Shown here: piece after piece, positions 1 to 11,745 of the stretch
How the letters are laid out: the number at the start of each line of letters is the position of its first letter
Position numbering within the stretch: position 1 is the first letter of the stretch
From: Calvatia gigantea
Taxonomy: Eukaryota; Basidiomycota; Agaricomycetes; Agaricales; Lycoperdaceae
Length of the DNA stretch: 64,000 nucleotides
NCBI GenBank assembly: GCA_025093985.1
Contig: JACAAK010000008.1
Coordinates: forward strand, 186,001 to 250,000
Direction: 5' to 3'
The notes under the pieces: model-generated
Database searches by the model: none
What the model saw: only the letters and a program-made list of their open reading frames with translations
Told to the model about the DNA's origin: nothing
Position numbers and translations under genes: made by a program

Positions 1-2096
1 AGCCAGAACGTGCATCATGGTGACCTCAAGGTGAGTACGCGACTCCACCTAGGCCCGCCTCTAGACCGAAGCTCAACTCAATGGCGATCTACGCTACGTA
101 GGCTGCAAATGTGCTTGTGGACGATAATCTCCATTGCGTGATCTCCGATTTTGGCCAGAGCGAAATGAAGTCAGAAGCCTTCAGCTTGAGCGGGGTCTCG
201 CCTCCTCGTCAGTATACTTATCCTCATTTTCTTGTATCTGAGCATTGCTGATTGCTATTTTTGGCCAGATGGTACCCTTCGCTGGCAAGCACCTGAACTG
301 CTCCGGGGTCCACTGCATCTTACTAAGGAAATGGACGTCTATGCTTATGCCATCTGCTGTGTGGAGATTCTTTCTTGGGGTAACCTGCCTTGGCCATATG
401 TAGATGACGTGGCAATCCGTCGTCTTGTGTTAGGTATGAGCTTATTCTTTATTGGACGTGCCCAGATTCTCTAACGGTTCTTTTGTCTCGGCAGAAGAAA
501 ATGAACGCCCACCCTTCCTGACTGGATCTAAATATGTAACCCCTGCGCTCCAAGACCTTGTGCGAAGCTGTTGGGATAAGGACCCAGCACAGCGGCCCCA
601 GTTTTCCCAAGTCGTGTCACGGATGAAATCGATTCGCAAGTCTGCTGGCGACTTCCTCGATGACGTTGGTTCTCCTCGAATAGCCGAAGTTCCTGAGCTC
701 GAAGACGAGTACCAACCAAGGCCCTCGCCCGATATACGACCGTCCCCATTGACTGATGTGCTTCCATGTGCGTATCCAATCTTCTATAAGGAAGTCTGGT
801 TCCTCACTTGTTCGTCTGCAGTTCCTCAACCCGAGTCTGGGTCGGATGTACCGTTTTCGGACCGGTTACCTCACAAAGAAACCTCCGTACCGACTGCCGA
901 AATCAAGTTCCCCGAGCCATTGATCTTCACTCCTACTGCCAGTAGACAATCATCTATGCTTGCATCGAGTTCGTCGGATCGGTCTGGAGGGCGCGAGATC
1001 GCCCGCATGCACCCTTACACAGGATACAACTCCCCTCCCCCTATGGATGATATCATAGCTCAAATCAAGAACGAGAGACGATATCGACTGATGCTCACTC
1101 ACGAATATCACCCCTCACGTGAGTCCAGTTTGTCGCTCAGCTCTGTCCGCGTCATGCTCATTATGTAGTTACGCTTCCATTATGGGATCCATCTCCCGTT
1201 GACCTCGGAGCTGTTGGTTACCTTTCAAGGCCCAGTGGTACATTCATCACGCTGTTTAATGCGTTTTATACGAACAAGTCTTCGCTGGAAGCCGTTCGCG
1301 CCATACCCTCGATTGCTGGGTACGGCCGTGTGACTACTGGCAGCCGCATATCAAAAAAGAATACTTGGGTGGATGTCATCATGGGGTTGCTCACTTCCAA
1401 GAATAAGGGCGATGGTACTTTCCCGTAGGTCGCTGTTTTTGATCGTCTGAAGTCTCTTCCTGACTGATTCTCCTGATGGTGATTTTAGCCACACAGTCAG
1501 CCGTCGATACACTTACCCGCTTAAAAGGCGGGTCATAAAGCGGCGTTTTTGTGTACTGAAACAACCGAGTATCGCTACATGATATCAGATGGTGGAGGGA
1601 AACTCGACGTTCCCAAACAATGGTTCAAAGTAAATGTTGATGCCATCATGAAGATCTACGGTGCCCAACATCAGATCCAACGCGAGGAGCTCTTCCTTGG
1701 TGGGTGTTACGGATTTTCTACGGCCTGGATCCCTGACTTTACATAAAATAGTTGTGGGCACCCTTCGAGCGCCAAATTACGCCCTCTTTGTCAGTCATAA
1801 TCACCCAGAGGGACATGTGAGTAGCAGAGATTTCCTTTTTTTTCAGATATCTCTGGGTGCTGATGGAGCAACGACAGGCTCACTTTAGTGTTTTTGCATC
1901 TCCGAAAACGGGACAACCTTGGGGGATGTTCACGACCGATTCGGAGTATGACGAGGACGGACCTTATGCAGATGCACCGGATGAATCGTCTCGCCAATCG
2001 GCAAGCAAGGTTTCCTCTCACGGCACCCCTTGGGACACTGTCCTTGTTGCACGACTGCGGTTCAAGCCTGACAGCACCGAACCGACAACTCTCTAA
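1..2096 (+). CDS. Protein kinase (TKL-like) with Agaricomycete C-terminal domain, 5' truncated, one frame break
   Basis: Catalytic half of a protein kinase followed by a second conserved domain. Exons read by eye: 1-30, 102-207, 269-433, 495-767, 822-1118, 1169-1424, 1489-1699, 1752-1816 and 1878-2096. The catalytic loop is HGDLK (HRDLK variant) at 16-30, then SDFG, the APE-type motif WQAPELL and a C-lobe CWDKDPAQRPQF motif. After a Pro/Ser-rich linker comes a second domain with VSHNHPEG and ASPKTGQPWG, an arrangement I associate with Agaricomycete kinase-like proteins; its function is unknown to me. In exon 1489-1699 the frame breaks at about 1519-1532 (CTTAAAAGGCGGG): the family pattern LKAGHK needs two fewer bases or one more. 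This is either a sequence error or an early lesion. The N-lobe lies outside the window. Kinase identity is sure; substrate is unknown. Confidence 0.85.
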
Positions 2097-4529
2097 CCAT
2101 TTGTGCAACAATTGTGTCTTATCGTCCCTACTTTTAAATTCAGTCAAATATTGATACCGATATAGGGATACCCAAACGTGTACACCATTAGACAATGAGG
2201 TAGAGTTTATGTATAAGTATCTACCATAATCGCAATTGCATACTGTCCTGAGAGAGAGACGTGGCGCTTTATCGATGCCTGAACGACTACATGTGGATAT
2301 CTTGAAGGAGTCAGCTTATTTATGGAACAAAGGCACAAGCGCGAATGACGTGTAAAGACCAGGCTAGGGTACTAGATAGTGAAGACCATGTGGTCTACAA
2401 GGCTGAACTCCTTTAATAGCGCGCCATGACTATCGCGTGTCTCTGTTCCTCCACCTTCATACATCTTATTACATTTTCCACAATCCGCCTTCCTGGGAGT
2501 CTGCTGACGTCCACGCTACCATTGGAGCATCAAGGAAGCCGTTGAATTCCTAAACAGACATTCAACCTGCTGGCCAACCCTGCTTTCTTCAAAGAAGTCT
2601 GGAAACTCATATAACTGATTATGAATTGGCCAGGTCACCCTACCAGGGCAGACAAGATCGATTTTAGAGGGAATGGACCAGAATGATCTTGCTATATAAC
2701 GCTCTATTATCAGGTTGTCAACAGTTTTAACGATCGCCAAGGCTGTTCTGATAATTATGATTGCAGGTAACACCGCAAGCTATTCATTTCAGAAAACGTC
2801 CTACCTCCATTGTTATTCGGCTTGCCTCACAGGACACCCCAATAGCGTCCTCGCCCACGTGAGGGAGTAATATAAGCTCGTTTAAAGGGAGAGGAAGCTA
2901 CTATCGAAGATCCTACTCATACATAGTACCGTAATAGAAGGAAGTAAAATGTATCGAGTTAACAAAGTGGCGCCTCCCTTCAATCCAAGGCGAAGGCGCA
3001 CCTGCTGTGTATCCCTGGCTTTACATATTATCACTCTCCACCCATCTCCATGCATATCTACACCCAGTGAATAGAGAGGCCCTGAATCTTCTTGGCATTC
3101 ATTTTACTCAGTATGGTACTACAACATACAACTCAACGTGCGTGGGCCATTCACTGTTCATCCCTAACCTCTAGAACCCTTCATTGCAAGCTCTAGCCCT
3201 TCGTATCCAAGCAAAGGAAGGTGTGACAAACGGGTCCAAGTAATGTAACAGATATCGACGCACCGGTCTGGACATAAACTTGTGACTCCATGAGGCTGAC
3301 GTTTTCAAGATGGTATCCTTGCGATTGAAAGCGTCGCCAAGGCATTTGCATTGACAGGAATAGGGCATGGTTCCGGAAGGAGGACCAATAGGCCCATACG
3401 CCCGGACGGAAAGGAATTCACTGTGCTCAGGATATTTTGACAATTTCTATTTTTACATATAACTATTTATATCACGGGTATTTTAGACACAAGCTGCCAC
3501 GCCAACACGAAATACATATCATATATCAAGCTTCTATTGGGAATTGACAAGTACCAACGGCGACTCAAATACCTACGCTCCCATACAAGCCTATTTTCGA
3601 CCCGTTGCCAGAGCGGTGCGACACGCAATATGCGAAGATACATCCGTCCCGCTAAACCTGATATCACTCGAGGTGTGACCGGAACTTGGCTGAACCAGTG
3701 CTGTCATCGTTTTGCGCTTCACAAGCGCTGAGGGGGGATAGGTAGTACATTATTCCCCTCTCTTTGGCTAGTCACTCGAGGGTTGACCAAGTTTTTAGGG
3801 TACAGATATATAAAGTTAAGCCCTACCGGACACGTATCAACGCATGGATCGGTGTCCATGTGCTCTGACAGCTCACGTCCTGTAAGGCGAAGTGATCCAG
3901 GAAGGGGAAGGCCAAAATCTGCTTACGATCATTCTTCCTCGCCTCAATTGTTTCAGCTTCATATCGTTTACTTGCGTGCACAATCTCCATCTAAAACGCC
4001 TGGTGCATCTTGATCGGGTCTGCACTCGCCAACTCGGGGAAAACTTCGGACGACCGAGGTTTTTCCTAGGAGCCATAATGTGAAGGGTCGACAAAATGTC
4101 TCCAAACTTATCCAGGCATGCTGGCACAGGGGATGAGGGGAGGTTACGTTTGGTGGCGTGTGCACTTAGGCAAAGCTAGTGCAAACCGGGGTCATATTCT
4201 TAATTTATCGACTTCAATCTACGATTCCCGTTCGTGTTAGCTCCCAGTCTTTTGGGTGCTGAATAAGCCCTACCGCCGGAAGTTAACAGGCCAAATGGCC
4301 GGACTGTCACTCGTGGTTGCTGTCACTCAATATGCCAAACACATTTCTTCTGGAAGTCCTCCGCTTAAACAGACTTGGGAGTTATTCGTTTTGTTGATGA
4401 AGTCATTGTGCTATCTTTTTTCGTTCCGCCAACTCTCCGAGGCTGTGTGAGCATGGTTGTCACGTTAAGTGGCAGGGGCCCATATAAAACCTGCTCTGTT
4501 GTCCGTCGGTGTGATCTCTTCACAACGAA
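2097..4529. other. Intergenic region without recognised gene
   Basis: About 2.4 kb between the kinase and the WOPR gene. Only short open frames occur, none with recognisable motifs, and I could not join them into a gene by plausible splicing. No RNA gene or clear repeat seen. Confidence 0.5.
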
Positions 4530-5670
4530 ATGTCGTCTGCACCACCGCTGCTGTACCCTCAGAACCTAGCATTCGTCACCCATCCTGCTCTTCGTACGTC
4601 TTTTTTTTCTTTTGGGTGACTGAAAGCTTACCCCGGAGAAGATATCAGAGATGCCCATGATGCTCATGTCGTATTAGAGGCAGTGAGGCAGAACGTCCTG
4701 CCGTTAATCAAGAGGCGTTTGCTAGCAAGCGAGCGAGAACAACTTCAGAGTGGTCATGTATATGTCTGGGAGGAAGCTCAAGACGACGGAGGTCTCCTAC
4801 GTTGGACTGATGGTCGGAGATGGTTGTTTCAGCCTCAGGCTTAAATGATTTTCTGCTAATTCCTGAACCCAGGTCACAGAGCAGAATGCGGGGCGATTAT
4901 CTATTTTATGAAGAGAAGATTGAAACCACGCAGGAGGAGAGGGATGCAAAAGCTGCACGACGGTGAGCCCCATGACGCCCATTCAGGTTCACATTAGAAT
5001 ATTGATAGACTGCTGGCACGCTTGATAGCGCATCCCGGGCATCGGACCCTCATGCAGTTATCTCTCCCCCAATCAGGAGGAAAGACAGACCGTCAAAACC
5101 AAATGGGTTAACAAAACAAACATATTCCGTGACCGTTCACCTGCCAGGAACGAGCGAGATCAGAAAATGGCACGTTGTCGCCTACTTTTCGGTATGTGAA
5201 CTGTTTTAGAAGCAAAACGGGTTCTAACGACTCCACAGGGATCCGATTATTCGCGGCTTCCGGTGATCGAACACTACGATTATCTTCGGGGCATTCGGGT
5301 GCCAAATGGCGTTTTCATTAGTAACAAGAACCTATGTGGCAAACCTGATCGGCCCTCGTATGGATCGGATGACAGCGAATTTTATGATGATGCCCCTCCT
5401 GCATTAGTGTATGCGCATCGGCCACCAATCCCCGCCCAATTTCCTCCAATTCTGCCATTGCCATCGACAGTCTCACCATATACCCCTACTTCACCTCCAC
5501 CATACTCAGGGTCGAGGCTTTCACTGCCTCCACTCAACTCTGCAGAATCACGAACATCCGTCTTACCCGACCCCCGGGGTGGTATGCAACAAAACGGTTC
5601 TAACCCCATTTATGCACCTTTATCTTCTGAAGATCGCAAAGTGTTGGACAGCTTTCGTGTTGTACTGTAG
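4530..5670 (+). CDS. WOPR (Gti1/Pac2 family) transcription factor
   Basis: Fungal WOPR-domain DNA-binding regulator of the Gti1/Pac2/Wor1/Ryp1 family, which controls morphological switching, nutrient response and sporulation in other fungi. Exons 4530-4593, 4627-4822, 4873-4962, 5029-5191 and 5239-5670 add up to 945 bases (314 aa) in one frame. The first WOPR box reads RDAHDAHVVLEAVR, then SEREQL, GGLLRWTDGRRW, SQSRMRGDYLFYEEK. The second box reads HVVAYFS, RGIRVPNG and NLCGKPDRPSY. A Pro-rich low-complexity tail follows. The start is the first ATG before the conserved box. The first intron would be only 33 bp, unusually short, so exon 1 is the weakest part. Family assignment is firm; the ortholog type is not decided. 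Confidence 0.9.
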
Positions 5671-6180
5671 TCTTAATTGTGTTACGTAAAGTGGATTTCG
5701 ATGCCATAAAACCCTGGATGTGACCCCCTGATTATCAACGCATTTTTTGCCTTTACTTTTTGCATTTTTTTTTTTCAGGGTTAGCGGGGTCGTGAGCACA
5801 AAGAAACAATTAGAGTCAGCGATTAAGTCCGTGCATCATGGAAAGATCCCGCTACGTCCCTCACACCCAAACAGACCCAGGCTTGTGGTCACATCGCTCG
5901 GAGAATGAGCTTATACAACCGTCTAGGAATATCACCCGTGCGAGAACACCCGATGATACCCCGGAGATCAAGTCCCTCGATAAATTGAAGGATCAACGCT
6001 AAAAAAATAGATATCTGCCGGAAAACCGACGCCCATTTGAGCTTCACAGGAATCTTGATATCCTCACAACACAGTTGTGAGAGACATAGTCTGGGAGGAT
6101 CATACCAGAATCAGACTGTGACTGGAAAGTCGAGGTGACGCGCGATGTCACATATCATCCGTCCCTTCACCACCAGCATC
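5671..6180. other. Intergenic region upstream of dml1
   Basis: About 510 bases with a T-rich stretch near 5765-5777 and a 55-codon open frame starting at 5838 that has no recognisable motif. Nothing else supported. It probably holds the WOPR 3' end and the dml1 promoter. Confidence 0.45.
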
Positions 6181-8274
6181 ATGAGGGAAATACTCTATCT
6201 CCAAGCAGGTAACTACTCTAATCATGTTGGGACACACTTTTGGAACACACAAGACACATACCGGAGCTTGGATTTGGATGGAGAGAACCAGATTGATGAT
6301 TCAATCTCGTTTACAGAACGGCAAAACTCAGATGTAACGTCTTCACTCGACCCCCACGTCACCGAACTTTGGCAGTTGACTTGTCATACAGGGCACGACT
6401 ACGCTCTACCCCAGGGTTATCATCTTCGACTGGAGAGGTTTGGGGTTCATTTCTCTTCACAGCCCTCTCTCATCAAGGTTAGAAAATTTCGGTACTTTGG
6501 CGCAGTCCAATGCGCCCACCGGCATAGGTGAAGAACAATCTTCTGAGGTACCTCAGATCCTCTGGTATGTCTTTTCTGTACATCATTCCCGGCCTCTGAA
6601 GCCGTCCTACTAGGGATAGACATGTGGACACAGTACCGGCAGACCCGGATATCCAAAAGCGCTTACCACGCTCACCTAGACGAAGATTCATTTGATCGTG
6701 CTCGCATGACAGGGGCTACCAAGCCGGAAGATATCCGTTATTGGTCTGATTTCAGTCATGTGTTTTATCTCCCTCGAAGTATCCAGCGCGTGCCAAGTCC
6801 ACCTACTTGGGAGGCCTTTGAAGGCCATTGGGCACAAAGCCGAGAAGTATTTCGACGTTATGATGAGGTAAATGTGGTCTGCGAGCGGGATCTCATGAAG
6901 GACGAGATTAATCTCTTCTTTACCCAGGTCAACGATCTGATGGACACATCGGTTCGCTTGTTACTCGAGGAAAGCGATAGCATCCAGGTTCATGTCCAGG
7001 GCAACTTGATGAGGAGCAGACCTGACGAAATCATAGGGTGTTCAACTTATCAACGACGTTTCAACGTTTGGGGGATTCTGTGATGCCTTTCTTACACAAC
7101 TGAGGGACGAATTTCTAAGAACATCAGCTCTTGCATTCCCAATCTTCTCAACGAGTGTAACCCATGAGGTAGATTTTGAAGATGTGGGTCTTAACTCTAC
7201 CTGTGTGGATAATATACTTAACAATTGTATCAGAATCAAGTCATGCGTCAGATCATTAACGAGGCACTCTATTTACGTGGTCTAGGCGAACAAGTGACCA
7301 TGTCCGTACCTATCGCAACGCCTGGAAATTGGCCGGAGAAGGCATGGTTAGGATCTCGTAACAAGGTAGGATATGTCACTTTCTAAATTACTACGTTTAT
7401 CCAGGTGGTGGTGTTCAGTCTGTTTATTTTTCATCGAGCATCATTTCGGCCCATGTGGAAAGCGCGACACTCTTTTTCCGGTCCGTAAAAGAGGGCTTGT
7501 CGAATATCTAATGGATATAACGGCTGACGTTTGCTCCAGTACAAAGTATGGGACCCAGGACAGTATAAGCGCTCTTGCAGCGCAAGTTTCCACCGCAGCT
7601 GGCAATCTTCCGTTTTCTGAGATTAGTGGAGTTTTACCGGTTGATGAAAGTACAGACTTCGGCCATAACATGATAAACTTCACCGCTCCAAGTTTAGAAC
7701 GTAACCATGTGGGTTTTTATCTCACGTGGTGATAGTCTTCTGAAATTGACTCAATGTTGTTAGGCCCTTATTTTGTACTCTGTTCGCGATGTCATTCGAG
7801 GGTTCGGTCCGTTGGAACATCAGCAGTACGAGAACTGGGTTACTCAAACTATTCAGCAATTCAAGCCCCAAAGGTGATAATAATCAAAAGCGAGAATCGT
7901 TTCTCACTCTATCACAGTTTACAAGGTTTCGGATATCCCCTGACCGGACCACTCAGTGTAATGTTACCAACAAATGGTGCGTGTCGTCGATCCTACATCG
8001 ATTTTTCTGTGGCTGACTTGACACTGCGTACAACTATCAAGCCCCTGGGGGCGCAAGTACACTTTCCAGACTGTCTACAAGTAACGACCTGGCCGACATA
8101 TTCAAAAATTATGCTTCTCTCGTTGACGCTTCTCTACGGCGTCGTCCAGCTGGCGTGATATCGATGGGCATCGATATGGATGACATGCGTGAACTTGCCA
8201 ACGAGCTATGGACCATTCACGACCGTTATCCTGTCGACAGTGGCCAATCCGATTTGGGGGGTGATGATGACTAG
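6181..8274 (+). CDS. dml1: DML1/Misato family protein (tubulin/FtsZ-like), one 1-base frame break
   Basis: DML1/Misato proteins are tubulin-related and are linked to mitochondrial partitioning and morphology. Exons: 6181-6333, 6392-6437, 6483-6564, 6614-6987, 7037-7168, 7234-7365, 7419-7480, 7540-7708, 7764-7873, 7918-7976 and 8042-8274. The N-terminus MREILYLQAGNYSNHVGTHF is the family's tubulin-like start and fixes the ATG; an in-frame ATG at 6145 is less likely. Further family blocks are LYPRVIIFDWR, YWSDFSHVFYLPRSIQ, FGGFCDAFLTQLRDEF and SSIISAHVESATL. Exons total 1552 bases, one more than a multiple of three. The frame change maps to the AAAA run at about 6656-6660, so one A is probably surplus (sequencing slip or real lesion). 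Without it the protein is 516 aa, about the usual family length. Confidence 0.9.
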
Positions 8275-8949
8275 TTCCGAGTTTCGGCACGATTATCTTC
8301 CTGTGCCTTCGTGTCTCTTTGACCTCGGCATCAGGGCCGCAACTGTCGGGGTGTAAAACCCAGTTTAACTTTGGTTTGATCATGCGCCGCAGAGAGTAGC
8401 TCATTTAGACTTCCTCTTTCATTAGGGCGCCCACTGTACATTAGTATTTAAATATAAAGATATTTATATTGATGATAATAAATTCAACAGAATTATTAAC
8501 AAAAGAACTTATACATATTCTAAACCAAATGAAAAACAACAATCTCATGAGCTTCGTTGCCATCTAGCGCGATGGCATGTGGCATGTCCACACCTGTATC
8601 CATGTTCGAGATGAAACCAAATTTGAAGTTAAAGGCCATCTCGTATTCACTCTGACCCTGTGGGCCTTGTCTCCTGCTTTTGGCCTTTGTATGGTCATTA
8701 AGGACTCTGACTTGGCCGCACCTCGAGCACGACTTGTATGCACTGGATTGAGGGGGAACGGCAGGCCGAAGTGCCCCACCCGGGCCGGTAACCCGTTTCC
8801 GCAGGGGACCAGCTACGTGGGGCAAAGGTTCGGAGTTGTAGGGATCGTGAGAAATGGATGACTTCGTAATCAGGATCGCGATGCACCCTTGAGGTGCGAC
8901 AGCGCTAACCGCTTGTCTCACATTGCCAGCACACAGCTGAACCTCGTTC
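8275..8949. other. Intergenic region
   Basis: About 675 bases between dml1 and the oxygenase gene. It includes an AT-rich stretch at about 8445-8525. Open frames on both strands lack motifs. No gene supported. Confidence 0.45.
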
Positions 8950-10502
8950 ATGTCAATGGATCATAATCTGGTTAAATCTGTGGACTTTGGACCGTTTCTA
9001 GATGGCCAAGGCAAAGAATATGTGGCAGACGCTCTCTTGGAGTCTCTCAGGACAACAGGTTTTGTGCACCTGGTTAATCATGGGTTTGGCCAGGAGAAAA
9101 TCGACCAAATGTTTGAATTGGTAAGCTGGTAATTCAGCCGATGGATTCAGCTGAAATACGCTCTATCCGAAAGTCCAAGCGATTTTTTGCACTCTCTCAC
9201 GAGCAAAAGATGTTGGCACCACACCCACCCTCTGGAACTCATCATCGAGGTATATTATTCTCATGTACAGGGTAACGTCACTTGACCATGCTCAGGTTAC
9301 TCTGCGCCTGGCACAGAAAAAGTTACACAACACCTGTATGATCGGGCTGACATTTCAGAAGCACGTAAGCGGGCGGACGTCAAAGAAACTTTCGAAGTCG
9401 GGAGGGAAAATGATGAGCTCATGCCAAATATCTGGTTACCAGAAGAGACGATACCAGAGTTTCGGCAAAGGTGTCTTCAGTTCTTTTGGGTATACTTTTA
9501 TAATGATTCCTTTCGCCGCTCTCACACTGGGTCCCAGGATTGCTTTGATATCGAGAAGGATATACTCCGGGCTCTCGCGTTAGGCTTCAAGCTACCGGAG
9601 GATTATTTTCTAAAATTTCATACGAAGCCCGACAATCAGCTACGATTGATACATTATCCAAGGTTCGCATGGTTTATATATTTGGAGCCGCTTCTTTGAT
9701 AGGACGATTACGGTGGACTGCAGTATGCCTGCAAATGCCCTGTTAAACGGGGAACTATCTAGAATTGATGCACACTCAGATTTTGGTTCTCTGACGGCGA
9801 GTTGTATCATTGGAAAAAGCGTGTACATACCATTTACCTAAAACAGCTCCTCATGCAGGATGACATCGGGGGTTTGGAGGTCCAAGACCCGATCTCGGGG
9901 GAGTTCAGGGTACGTACATATATAGACTGCGGAAATAGAGTTACTCGATTAATCGCTGGGCAGCCTGTTCATCCCGTTCCTGGTGCCATTCTACTGAACG
10001 CTGGGGACTTCTTAATGCGATGTGCGTTTTATAAATGATGACTGGCCCTGGTCTGCATCCGTATTGGACTGATTCGTTGTCATTCGTTTCTTCTTCCATG
10101 TAGGGTCAAATGACACAATAAAAAGCACAATACATCGTGTACGGGCTCCACAAGGTGTCAAAACAGATACTGTGCCCGATAGATATTCAATTCCATATGT
10201 GAGTTTCTCCAGAGCACTAGCCGGGCACAACAAAGTTTCACCAACTCAATAATTGCACTAAGTTCTGCTGCGCAGTGAGGTTCCATTTTCTCTCAGTATG
10301 TGATTGATCGCTCACATATGACTGCCTCATGGGTAGGATTTTGAGACGGTTGTTGAGTGTATCCCGAACACATGGGGTCCAGACAATCCCAAGAAGTATG
10401 AGCCTATTTCAGTGAGTTCCGCAGCGCTATCTCTGAATCTGATCTCCTCATGGCGACCAGGCCAAGGAGTACGTCATGCGAAGACTGGCTGCAAGTTATT
10501 AG
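8950..10502 (+). CDS. 2-oxoglutarate/Fe(II)-dependent oxygenase (isopenicillin N synthase-like)
   Basis: Non-heme iron oxygenase of the 2OG-Fe(II) superfamily with an N-terminal DIOX_N region. Exons: 8950-9120, 9174-9249, 9296-9489, 9538-9662, 9724-9796, 9847-9909, 9964-10021, 10104-10198, 10263-10274, 10337-10411 and 10461-10502. They sum to 984 bases (327 aa) in frame. DIOX_N shows GFVHLVNHGF and SKRFFAL. The iron ligands are HSD (the HxD pair, in RIDAHSDFGSLT) and the distal His in STIHRVRAP; the 2OG-binding Arg is in RYSIPY. Two oddities: the intron at 9797-9846 begins GCGAGT, so it looks like a GC-AG intron, and exon 10263-10274 is only 12 bases. The substrate cannot be told from sequence; such genes serve secondary metabolism or detoxification. 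No biosynthetic cluster surrounds it. Confidence 0.9.
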
Positions 10503-11392
10503 GCTTAGGCCGTGTGGAGATAACCAGATTGACTTCATAAGTAAATGTTATACCAGTAGTCGCGAGCGGAGTTCATGGCCGAACGCATCCAATGCCCAGT
10601 TTATTACATCCACTGCAAAAGTAACGGTTCGCAAAACTGGCTGTTTTCAGTCAGTGACTATACGAAGCCGCTGTGAGCTCCGCACGTCAATTCAGATTCT
10701 ACGGGAAGAACTAGTGACACCAATAGGACCTCACGCCTTGGTCTGCTGTCAAACGTGAAACGTATGCACAGCATGTAAGCGATATAATTCCATCAACCAA
10801 CTCCCCATGGACGAATAAGGCGAGCCACGAGATGTGCGGCGCTCGTTTGGAAAATCTCTCAAAAAATTCGATTAACACCTCTAATTAGGTAGAATATTGG
10901 ACAAAGGTTGACGCGTTGTCGAAATAAAGGTTTGAGCTTCTCCATGAGATTCTTGACATATTTACAACTGCTCTACGCGGATCACAGCGGGAGTATTTCC
11001 AGCTCCCGGAGCCATGAATGTTGTTCGTGCCAGGAGGGCTTCAACATTTTATTTGTTGGGATTATTTACGTGCCATGTGCACACTGAACGATCAGCTTAA
11101 ATTGTTAGTTTATCGTCTGCGTAACAAGGCATCGGTGTATTAGTTAGTTCTATGCTCTGGTAGACTCTCCGAACACTGCAAAGCAGGCTCTAGATCTAGC
11201 TTGCGACGCGGAAGTCACTCCTGTTTCTTGCCGGGATGCTTGATACAAAAAGATCTACCCTGATCACAGTAGGTAGTGTTATATGAGGAAACACTTCAGA
11301 ATTGGGCCGTGCTAATTTTGTGAGAAATGGGAGGACAAACCCTTTCCGAAGGACCTCAGAGGGACGAGTTTGACAAGCAGGATGACATGATC
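10503..11392. other. Intergenic region
   Basis: About 890 bases between the oxygenase and the tRNA gene. No open frame with recognisable motifs and no repeat seen. Confidence 0.45.
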
Positions 11393-11409
11393 AAAAAATA
11401 AGACCAAAA
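11393..11409 (-). terminator. RNA polymerase III terminator of tRNA-Lys
   Basis: On the minus strand a TTTT run (11406-11409) and a TTTTTT run (11393-11398) lie 6-22 bases past the tRNA 3' end, the usual polymerase III stop signal. Confidence 0.7.
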
Positions 11410-11414
11410 CAATT

Positions 11415-11507
11415 AGCCCACCGCGAGGGTCGAACTCGCAGCCTTCAGATGTCTGTCCGCTTTTTGGTGTAAGAGTCTGACGCTCTATCCGATTGAGCTA
11501 GGCGGGC
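11415..11507 (-). tRNA. tRNA-Lys(CUU) with 19-nt intron
   Basis: Minus-strand cloverleaf. The acceptor stem GCCCGCC pairs with GGTGGGC, including one G-U pair. The D arm is GCTC/GAGC, the anticodon stem TCAGA/TCTGA, and the T arm GCGAG/CTCGC with loop TTCGACC. The anticodon loop is CTCTTAA with anticodon CTT at 11473-11471, which decodes AAG lysine. A 19-base intron occupies 11469-11451, directly after position 37, the canonical site for nuclear tRNA introns. The mature length is 74 including the discriminator T. All stems fit, so the call is strong. Confidence 0.95.
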
Positions 11508-11745
11508 AGGTATTCATGCTTGTGATCAATGTGTATAATTAAAGATAAATGTGGGGTCAAGCAGGGTCCGTCATGGTGCGCCCCGAACAATTTCGAATCC
11601 GCGTCAGCCTAAATCCCGCCCGTTCTCATATTTTGTAAGTTAAACAAGTACCAGGGTAGAGTATGCGTGTAAGTTGTCCTAATTGAAACGATCCAGGATA
11701 CAAGAAACGAATAACCTTTCGCTCAAACCCACCAACGTTTACGCC

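Noticed and set aside
5838..6003. 55-codon open frame upstream of dml1
   Set aside because: No motif, ends at TAA, and no splice partner that joins the dml1 frame, which has its own conserved start MREI.
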